Below are positions 33,957-41,670 of a stretch of DNA of 64,000 nucleotides, piece after piece. Source of the stretch: Branchiostoma floridae (taxonomy: Eukaryota; Chordata; Leptocardii; Amphioxiformes; Branchiostomatidae); assembly GCF_000003815.2 (NCBI RefSeq), contig NC_049979.1:3417269-3481268 (forward strand). The letters are read 5' to 3'. Under the pieces are notes generated by a model. That model did no database searches. It saw only the letters and a list, made by a program, of their open reading frames with translations, and was not told the DNA's origin. The translations under genes were made by a program, and so were the position numbers. Numbering within the stretch: position 1 is the first letter of the stretch; every line of letters begins with the position of its first letter.

Positions 33957-34255
33957 ACAGCGACACCATACGGACTGCTCATGTACTGCACATACAACGC
34001 TCGCATATTGCTCATGGACTAGTCTGCTAGTTAAATATATTGCTAAACATATTGTTGTAAACTGAAATTATAACATATATTCCAGGTGTACTTGGTGATC
34101 GTCAGTTTTCTTCAAATTCAATTGGGGTATATTATCTGAGAATATATGTCAAGGATCGTTGAACGTATCAACAGATATGACGTTTGTTACCTTTGTCAAT
34201 CCTATTCCTTTTGATACTGTCTTCTTGAACAGACTGTTCTCAACATAGAATCGCT

Positions 34256-34261
34256 ATTAAA
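34256..34261 (+). terminator. Candidate poly(A) signal of gene A
   Basis: ATTAAA lies 300 bases past the stop of DJ-1-like gene A. I saw no closer AATAAA. Confidence 0.35.
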
Positions 34262-35081
34262 CGTTTGTACCACTCAACTTGTAAAGGCTTATCATTACTG
34301 AAAGGTACTTAGCCACGGCGGGTTCTTTTGCTTGCAGGCTTATACATTAGACCTGTCAACATGTTTGATGTATAAGACTGCAAGTAAAAGAAGGCAGTCA
34401 ACAGCCGCCGCGACGCCCGCGAAGGGTGCTATAAATGTTGCATGCAACTGCAAGCAAGGAACCACAGTCACACACATATATTGGATATTCCTTTATAAGG
34501 ATTGAGTTTAGAATACAGGATAAATTCAGTAGGTGAGAAATCTCTATGACAGTTAAAACTAGGGACGACATTCACCAATAATTCATCAAGTCATTAGTTC
34601 CAACATCGTACAATACATGAAAATAACAAGTTTACCCAGGATGTAATAATCATATATCCTCCTCCTACAATAGCAGCTACATAGTTGCCTCCACAAAGAT
34701 TCTTACCGACGACATACAATATTCAACTCAATAAAATGCAGAGCCGACCCACTATTGACAACCAGCAGATTTTCTGATACTCTTTTTGGTTATTCACCCA
34801 TCGAACATCAACAGTTATCTAATATGGCTCCTAAAAATCAAACATGTACATACAAATGTGGAGGAGGTTTATCGATCAGGAACTCAAGGCATATATGACA
34901 GAAATTGAAGGAAACGAAAACTGAAGGCTACAATGCACCAATGAATATTTTCTGATATTCCCCACTCCCCACTCAAACACAGTCTTCTATCACTGTGCAG
35001 TGATGGTTTTGTTGTCTGTAGTCTTCATTTGTGCGACACCCCTTGAACACTTCACCCTTAAAGTGCCAAAGGCTAAAATGT
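34262..35081. other. Spacer between gene A and receptor kinase 3' end
   Basis: The two genes converge here. There is a weak inverted arrangement around 34310-34400 (GGGTTCTTTTGCTTGCAGGC and CTGCAAGTAAAAGAAGGC). No poly(A) signal for the kinase on the minus strand was found. Confidence 0.4.
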
Positions 35082-37895
35082 CTACAGAGCAGTCTCCATT
35101 TCAATGATCTCATGAGGAAGCAGTCGCAGTAGCCTGTTTTCTATCCCTTCTGGAGTCGGTCTTGTAGCTGGTACATCGCGCCAACACGACCTCATCAGTC
35201 GGTACAGGTCCTCTGGACATCCCGGCGGCCTCTCCATCCGTATTCCCCTCCTCAGAATCCCTACCATCTGTAGAAAGCTCAGCTGAATCCTGCCATCGTA
35301 GCACGGATCTTTCCCCAGCGTGGCTATCTCCCACAGCAGCACGCCGAAGGACCAGACGTCACTCTGACAGGTGTACTCGCCTGTCTCGATGGACTCCAGC
35401 GCCATCCACTTCAGCGGAAGGAGTTCGTCAACGCCTGGACGGTTGGTTCGTACATACTGAGTAGTGGCGTAGACATCTCTGGCCAGTCCAAAGTCAGCCA
35501 GCTTGGCCACGTCATCGGCAGTGATCAGGACGTTGCGAGCGGCCACGTCACGATGGGCGATTCTCAAGCGTTCCAGCTCTTGAAGACCTCGGGATATGTG
35601 GACTGCGTATCCGAGAAGGCTTCCAAGCAGTTTTATCTGATCGACGTTTCTTATTCCTCGTAAGAACCCGAGCAGATCACCCTTTGGAGCATATTCCAGA
35701 AGAATGTACTTTTCTGCAGACTTGGTGATGAGCCCAACAAGTCGAACAATGTTGGACTCACCAAGACCTCCATTTTGTTCCTGGTGCACTGTTACCAGTA
35801 TGGCTGCTTCTCTGTAGAAGTCTCGGTAGGATTGTGAGTCTTCCACGCGAACTGTCTTGGCGGCCACATCAAGCTGTCCCTCAGGTGTGCGCAGCTGTGC
35901 CCTTCTGACTTGCCCAAACATCCCTTCCCCTATCAGCGGACCAGGAGTAAGATGGCGGATCTTCGTCTCCCAACGTCTGAGCCAGCCTGGCTGTAGCCTC
36001 TGTGCTAGATCCTCCTCCACACGCCTGAGCTCACGGAGAACTTCGGCTTCGTGGTCTTCTTTTTTCGCGAAACAGTCAGTCGTATAGAGGACGATTAGTA
36101 CTAATACGGAAACTATTAAGAGAATGGATCCCAGAGGAACAAGGATTTCAATCAGTGATGTAACCGGAGTGACGTCTAGTTTGTCACAGTTCCTCCCTCC
36201 CCACGGTGGCACACACGCACAGCTGCCGTCCACGTGGTGACAGGTGGCGTTGTTCTTACAGCTGCAAACCTGCCGGCACCGCCAACCGTACCTGCTTTTG
36301 GGACAGGCTCCGTCGCAGTTCGATCCGTACCAGCCGGCCGTGCAGTTACACCTACCGTCGCTAGGGCTACAGCTCGCCCCATTTTGGCAGCCACAGGTCT
36401 TTGCACAGCCTTTACCGTACGTGCCCTCCGGACATTGTGTCTGACACCTGGTTCCCGTCCACCCGGGCGGACACACACAGCCAGCCCACCGGTCACAACT
36501 GGCACTATGTAGGCAATCACACACTTCATCACAAAGTTCGCCTTTTCTATTTGGAGGACAGTTGACGTTTAACACAACAGTTGCATTGAACACTTGTCCG
36601 CCCTTGTCTCTAGCCTGACACGTGTAGCGTCCTTTGTTGTGTAATTGTGCGTTAAAGACGTTTATGTCTAATTGACTTACACCTTTACTCATGATCACAG
36701 ATGCATTTGGAAACCGGAAAGACAAAGTTTCGACATCAATGTGGTACACGCGGCAGTGAATCGTCACGTTGGTGGAAATGTAGATGGCTCGAGAATCGCT
36801 AGGTGTCGTTGTTGCGGCGATGTCAGGTTTAGGAATGTCACAGGCTACACCTTGCCAGCCGTGTTGACATTTACACGCCCCATTAAACCCATGGCAGCGG
36901 GCTCCGTTTTTACAGATGCAGTTTTTATCGCAGAGTAAGCCGTATTTATCCCCGGGACAGCCTTGCGGATGGACTTCCATGTTGAACGACTGCACGTGTA
37001 CAACTTTTGTTAGTGGGGTTCTATCTATTCTGACTGGTTTTCCTAACGGCGGAACTTGGCAGACATACCGCGTTGTACTCTTCATTGGGAATGGCAAAAT
37101 CGCCATACGCATAAACATGTGATGACCTGAATATCTTTCAACAACATATTTCCAATTGAACTTACGAGTATCAGCCATTGACGGTCCATAAGCGGTTTTA
37201 AACTGGTGGAAAGTAAGATCGGGAGCGCTGACGTCTGCACGACAAGACAAGCTATGTAAATTCTCGAACCACAGTTCGCTTGCAACTAGTACATCATGTA
37301 CGTTACGTACAGCCCATATCTGCTGAAACTTGCATTCATCGTTTTCGGCGTCGAAAACTGGTGTCAGACTACTCCAATTCTCAAGAGGCTTGCTTATTGT
37401 CTTCCTAACCACATAAACGTCTCCAGTTTCTGTCTCGGCTTCACCGTTTAAGTCAAGTCTGAACAGAAATTCTCCGGTGTCCTTACCGGCGGGGTTGATC
37501 GGAGTCTCACACGTCTCATTATACACGGGAGGATAGCCCGGGACGTCGGTAACCTGTATCGACACACTTCTGACTTCTCCACGATGCCCGACGCGAATCT
37601 TGATGGTATATTCCGACTGTACTGACCAGTCCAGAGCGTTGGCCACCACAAGGGTGCATTCCTTAGTCAGAAGGAACCTGTCGTACGGATCTCCCTCCGT
37701 TTTCACACACGGAAGTTCCGCTTTCTGCATGCCCAGCCAGTGTCGCACACCGACAACCTCTGTCCCGACTGTAGCATTTTCGGGCACGGAAACGTTAAAG
37801 CTGCGCCCCTCCGCTAACCTGGCTCGACTCAAGACGACGACGACATTAATCAGAAGTGTTAATATCAGGTTAACTGCCATGACGAGGCCGTCCAC
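35082..37895 (-). CDS. Intronless receptor tyrosine kinase with cadherin-like, EGF and Ig ectodomain
   Basis: A single uninterrupted frame of 937 aa. Residues 1-30 are a signal peptide. Residues 33-125 are cadherin-like (SVPENATVGTEV, EYTIKIRV, VTDVPGYPPVYN, with no full DxNDNxP). Residues 126-310 show no recognised domain. Residues 313-353 are EGF-like and 357-445 Ig-like (C381, C426, GRYTCQA). Residues 446-571 hold three Tie/MEGF-type EGF repeats. A membrane helix spans 581-605. The kinase domain is 651-925: GEGMFG loop (656-661), VAAK Lys680, helix-C Glu696, HRDVAARN (781-788), DFGLAR (801-806), loop Tyr809 and Tyr814, KWMALES (829-835), SDVWSFG (845-851). All catalytic residues are present, so activity is expected. 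The C-terminus ETAL fits a class I PDZ ligand. ATGs occur at codons 1 and 6; the first is called. No vertebrate orthologue is assigned. The kinase and EGF-Ig arrangement are nearest Tie receptors. Neighbouring genes have introns, so a retrocopy or intron loss is possible. Confidence 0.92.
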   Translation of the reverse strand: MDGLVMAVNLILTLLINVVVVLSRARLAEGRSFNVSVPENATVGTEVVGVRHWLGMQKAELPCVKTEGDPYDRFLLTKECTLVVANALDWSVQSEYTIKIRVGHRGEVRSVSIQVTDVPGYPPVYNETCETPINPAGKDTGEFLFRLDLNGEAETETGDVYVVRKTISKPLENWSSLTPVFDAENDECKFQQIWAVRNVHDVLVASELWFENLHSLSCRADVSAPDLTFHQFKTAYGPSMADTRKFNWKYVVERYSGHHMFMRMAILPFPMKSTTRYVCQVPPLGKPVRIDRTPLTKVVHVQSFNMEVHPQGCPGDKYGLLCDKNCICKNGARCHGFNGACKCQHGWQGVACDIPKPDIAATTTPSDSRAIYISTNVTIHCRVYHIDVETLSFRFPNASVIMSKGVSQLDINVFNAQLHNKGRYTCQARDKGGQVFNATVVLNVNCPPNRKGELCDEVCDCLHSASCDRWAGCVCPPGWTGTRCQTQCPEGTYGKGCAKTCGCQNGASCSPSDGRCNCTAGWYGSNCDGACPKSRYGWRCRQVCSCKNNATCHHVDGSCACVPPWGGRNCDKLDVTPVTSLIEILVPLGSILLIVSVLVLIVLYTTDCFAKKEDHEAEVLRELRRVEEDLAQRLQPGWLRRWETKIRHLTPGPLIGEGMFGQVRRAQLRTPEGQLDVAAKTVRVEDSQSYRDFYREAAILVTVHQEQNGGLGESNIVRLVGLITKSAEKYILLEYAPKGDLLGFLRGIRNVDQIKLLGSLLGYAVHISRGLQELERLRIAHRDVAARNVLITADDVAKLADFGLARDVYATTQYVRTNRPGVDELLPLKWMALESIETGEYTCQSDVWSFGVLLWEIATLGKDPCYDGRIQLSFLQMVGILRRGIRMERPPGCPEDLYRLMRSCWRDVPATRPTPEGIENRLLRLLPHEIIEMETAL

Positions 37896-38102
37896 TCACA
37901 GGGAGGTTACCGACTGTGGCAAACCGTGAACCCACACGGGGACACTGAAATTGCATCGGCATGTGACAGTCTGCGGTCAGTGTGTGACATCAGCAACCCT
38001 TAATTATCGCCCGAGGCCGAGGAAGTTCCGTTTTTTTACGATCATTGCTCTGTATTCACAACAAGCCTTCGCTAGTTTGATTTTTCATGTGGTTCCAATG
38101 TC
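37872..38102 (-). promoter_or_regulatory. Receptor kinase start and upstream region (duplication unit 1)
   Basis: Includes the first codons of the kinase and about 200 bases upstream: CCACTCACAGGGAGGTTACC, CAAACCGTGAACCCACAC, TAATTATCGCCCGAGG, GCTCTGTATTCACAACAAGC and CTTCGCTAGTTTG. The same order recurs at 38168-38341 and 38861-39046. The core promoter probably lies here. No TATA box is evident. Confidence 0.6.
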
Positions 38103-38167
38103 TCTAATGCCTCTACAAAAGGGTCAAGGACAATTGGAACCCGACTTTCTAAAGACGACGTAGAACT

Positions 38168-38341
38168 GCCATGACGCGGCCGTCCTCTCACAGAGACGTT
38201 ACCGACAGTGGCGAACCGTGCACCCACACAGAGACACTGTCACTGCACCAGCGAGTGATAGTCTGCTGTCAGTGTGTGACGTCGGCATAACATAATTATC
38301 GCCCGAGGAACTTCCGTTTTTCACGATTGCTCTGTATTCAC
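38168..38341 (-). repeat. Duplication unit 2 of the kinase 5' region
   Basis: Matches unit 1 from the ATG-proximal GCCATGACGCGGCCGTCC through GTTACCGACAGTGGCGAACC and CGCCCGAGGAACTTCCG to GCTCTGTATTCAC, where it is cut by the LTR element at 38342. It resumes after the element (ACAACAAGCCTTCGCTAGTT at about 38859). It is a start region without a kinase body. Confidence 0.8.
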
Positions 38342-38856
38342 TGTAGTGATATCAGTAAAATCATCAGTCAAAGAACACCCCCTCCACTTCCTTGTATTTG
38401 TCCATATCTGCATATTTAGTGGCTCAGAATCTTAAGTAATGTCACACCGAGCTTCCCTCTCTTTGCATCCGGAGACCTGCACTGAGCACACACGTATGTC
38501 ATCCCTCTACTAACCATTTGAAATTAAAGTAGCTAGAAGAGTAGTCTCCGTCTAAGTTTCTATCCAAGTCAAGACTATCAACAGGTCACACAACATGGTG
38601 TCAGAAGTGGGATGTGCTGTGCCTTGTTTTGGGTCTGAGCTCCATGCACAGCAGCACTATTGACGGGTTGGGTGATCACCCTCAGGGTGGGCTGGTCCGA
38701 CTCAGAAGTCCTGATCACTCTACAGAATCATCTAATGTCAACTCAGATCCCTTGACGATCAGTTTCACCCTAACTTTGTCTGAGTTGGGGGATGTAGTGA
38801 TATCAGTAAAATCATTAGTCAGAGAACACCCCCTCCACTTCCTCGTGTTAGTCTAG
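38342..38856 (+). mobile_element. Small internally deleted LTR retrotransposon (TRIM-like)
   Basis: A 254-bp left LTR begins TGTAGTGATATCAG and ends CACACAACA (38342-38595). It is followed at once by a primer-binding-site-like TGGTGTCAGAAGTGGGA. A purine tract GAGTTGGGGGA (38782-38792) precedes a second LTR start TGTAGTGATATCAGTAAAAT, truncated after about 64 bases. TCAC occurs on both sides (38338-38341 and 38857-38860). The target can be seen uninterrupted in unit 1 at 38050-38056. No gag or pol is present. Confidence 0.78.
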
Positions 38857-38860
38857 TCAC

Positions 38861-39046
38861 AACAAGCCTTCGCTAGTTTGATTTTCCACGTGGTTCTAAT
38901 ATCCTTGACTGGGCTGTGATCCTTTCAAATCCGATGGCCACAGATTTGCCTGTGTCTTATATCCGGCCATCCACTCACAGGGAGGTTAGCGACAGTGGCA
39001 AACCGTGAACCCACACAGGGACACTGCAACTGCACCGGCAAGTCAA
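38861..39046 (-). repeat. Remainder of unit 2 plus duplication unit 3 of the kinase 5' region
   Basis: AACAAGCCTTCGCTAGTTTG (38861-38880) continues unit 2 past the LTR element. CCATCCACTCACAGGGAGGT through CAAACCGTGAACCCACACAG (about 38966-39020) begins a third copy, which fades by 39046. The ATG position is not preserved as a coding start. Confidence 0.7.
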
Positions 39047-40727
39047 GTGACACTAATGTAAGAGTCCAAACCCCCGAGACAAATGGTATGGCCCAGGTCG
39101 GGGTCAGAGGTCACGGTTCTAGTTCAGTTCTGCACATGTTTTCAAGAATACAGTTACACTTCAGAGCAGTCCTTGTCTGAGCCTCCTTTCATCTGAGTAT
39201 CCTTGGGGTGAGGGACAGGGCGGACAATTCGAATCTTACACTATGCTACGGTATTGACAACATAGCTTGTTCATTGAAGAAGAACTTCAGTTTTTGTACG
39301 GCTTGACTGGTGGTTTTGAACTAGCCAAGTATTTTAAAAAATATGTAAAAACAACGGGCAATTCCCCTGTTACTTCTGAATTCTACAAACGTGTACTGCG
39401 TGATCCTCTCCCCTCGTCGTCGTTGTCATGTTTAGTAACAATATGCGAGTTAAGGAAGTACCTCCCTTAATAAAGAAGTTATGCCTCCCAAAGGATGGAA
39501 TAACGGAGGCCCTCCACTATACTCCTAGCCCAGCTCCACTATTCTACTTTTGAATTTTAGTGTGTTTCTTCCCTATTTTCTTGGTTAGTTTTGCTAGAAT
39601 TAATGAAAATTCACTGATTTTTGTGCCAAGTGGCATCACTTTTTCAGTGATTTTTGTCTGCAAAACCTTGTCAATGGGTGATGATCAAAACAATAGTCAT
39701 TTTACCACTTCACAACAAAGGAATCACTATAATATATCATACTTGTAGTATTTGACACCCTCTGTCATTGCAATATGAACCCATTTTCATGAAAACGCAG
39801 CGTGTTGGTTCGGGTTATTTTTGCCAGCCCCTCCACTATACTAAAAAAATCTGGGGAGAACCCTGGATGTCAATACTAATAGCGATGTCACTTGCCGGTG
39901 CAGTTCACATACCACGTTCATACTGTTCGGTCAACTCATACTCTCTCATTCTCACTGATAATTCAACTCGCACCAACGGTTTTGACAACAAGACGGGCAA
40001 TAAAAATGCCATGGCGACGATTGAGGTGAACTTGAGGTATATCAAAGTAGAAATAAAGGAAATCCAAACCAGGAATCGAAAGGTAGTTGCTGTCATGGAG
40101 ATTTTTTCCCTGCTGATTCCTCGGCCTATTCATAAAGATTCTTAACTAGTAATTTGAATGATGCTAACCGTGCTATTCAGTATTGATATATAACGTCATG
40201 CATCTTTGTACATCGACTGTACAACATATCTCTACCGCTGGACTTACTAAGTTTGACAAACTTTTCTGGCCGACTGTCCCAACATGCTAGGACGAATGCC
40301 TCCGGGGATTCGGTATTACCTACTTAAGCTTTCTACCATCACAGTTCGTCTATAATACTCCTCGTAGAGACTACCAGTAACGCCCCAAACATTCCTTTGG
40401 AATCTAGCATTACTGAGGACACTTTCCTGTACAATTCCTATAATAGTGCAGACTGCACACAATACTATATAATTAGGCCCCGAAAAATGAAACAACGACA
40501 CTTCTTATATTAGCATTAGGTTTTTCGTGCTACTTTGCTCACAGTTGTATCACATGACGCTTTACCTGTATTACATGGCGTGTCCGATATATCTTCGAAA
40601 ACACTATTGATTGAATATTTGATAAAATTAAAGAGGAATTGTCACGGCTCGAATTTCCTACTGGGGGAATAGGTGCACTGGTGCAACTAACCCAGTAGGG
40701 GTCACTGCGGAGCCAAGGCCACTATGT
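39047..40727. other. Spacer; no gene recognised
   Basis: AT-rich with short frames only. CTCCACTATACTA-type strings occur near 39512 and 39831. A small hairpin (CCTACTGGGGGAA and ACCCAGTAGGGG) is at about 40660-40700, just before the conserved 5' block of gene B. Confidence 0.45.
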
Positions 40728-40850
40728 CAAAGGTGACCCGGCAGGTATGCATTGTGTCCTGATTAGCGCCCACCGTGCCTCCTAGTCGCCATAACACATC
40801 GCTGGGGAACTCCGCAGCTCGGAGAATCGGTCTGTCTTCTGTGATCAAAG
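40728..40850 (+). promoter_or_regulatory. Conserved 5' block and non-coding first exon of DJ-1-like gene B
   Basis: GTCAAAGGTGACCCGGCAGG, TTAGCGCCCACCG, AACACATCGC and GGAGAATCGGTCTGTCTTC lead to donor TCAAAG/GTAGGT after 40850, parallel to 29525-29646. An acceptor (CCCGCAG) ending at 41657 lies 13 bases before the ATG. The duplication therefore carried promoter and first exon. Confidence 0.62.
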
Positions 40851-40909
40851 GTAGGTGATCAAGGAAGTAAAGATTCCTTGCTTTAACTGTATAACTTGTA
40901 GGTCATGAC

Positions 40910-41090
40910 TAGCCTCTACGAGGCTCCACAGGTCGCTGAACAAGCTTAGTAGTAGTAGGAATTGGCCAAATAGACAGATATAACATACCAGAGGCGTTAG
41001 CTACCAGCTACCAGCCTACTCTGAGATGGCAAATGTCTATTTGACCATTTTTTGCTTTTTTCCACGACCTGTGGAGCCTCGTAGAGGCTA
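40910..41090. mobile_element. MITE with 26-bp perfect inverted ends
   Basis: TAGCCTCTACGAGGCTCCAC plus AGGTCG at 40910-40935 is exactly reverse-complemented at 41065-41090. Inner segments around AAATAGACAGAT and ATGTCTATTTGACC also pair. It is absent from gene A at this position. It lies in the 5'-UTR intron of gene B. Confidence 0.85.
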
Positions 41091-41670
41091 GGACTAGGAT
41101 GCCGAGGACTAGGATATTCCGGCTAGATCACATATTGTGACGACTGACATACAGGACAAGCCGAGTCGGGGCGACAAAAGGTTTTACGTCCTGAATGCAG
41201 TAAGCTTAAGGCTCGGCTACATGTATGTACTGTACACGTACACTCAGGTTACAAGCCCGAAGGTCACTCGTTCGCACACCTTCTGGTGAGAAAAGCTGTT
41301 AAAAAAGTTAAAGGATGTCACGATCTTCCTTTCATGCCACTGATTTAACGTAGTTTAAGATGAATATCAAAAATTGTGGTGTGCACCAGTTTTGTGTCAT
41401 GGCTAAATAGGCGACTGGTTGTGCGACGCCACAAGACCCAATGTGCTGGTTGTTTAGCAAAAAAATGTGGAATGGTGTTGAATTTCACCACATAATCAAA
41501 AGCATCTTTGTAAGACATGCTACTTCTTAGTAGGGCAACCCTAGCTATGCGTGCTGAACACCCGCCCCCCAAAAAAGGGGTAAATAAAAGGTTTTCAAAG
41601 TTCAAAAAAAATGTGCAGTCTACCCACACCTGCTTATGTATTGCTTCACCCCCGCAGATAGCTGTCCGTG

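Noticed and set aside
36176-36532. 118-codon frame on the same strand as the kinase
   Set aside because: Off-frame shadow within the EGF-coding part of the receptor kinase.
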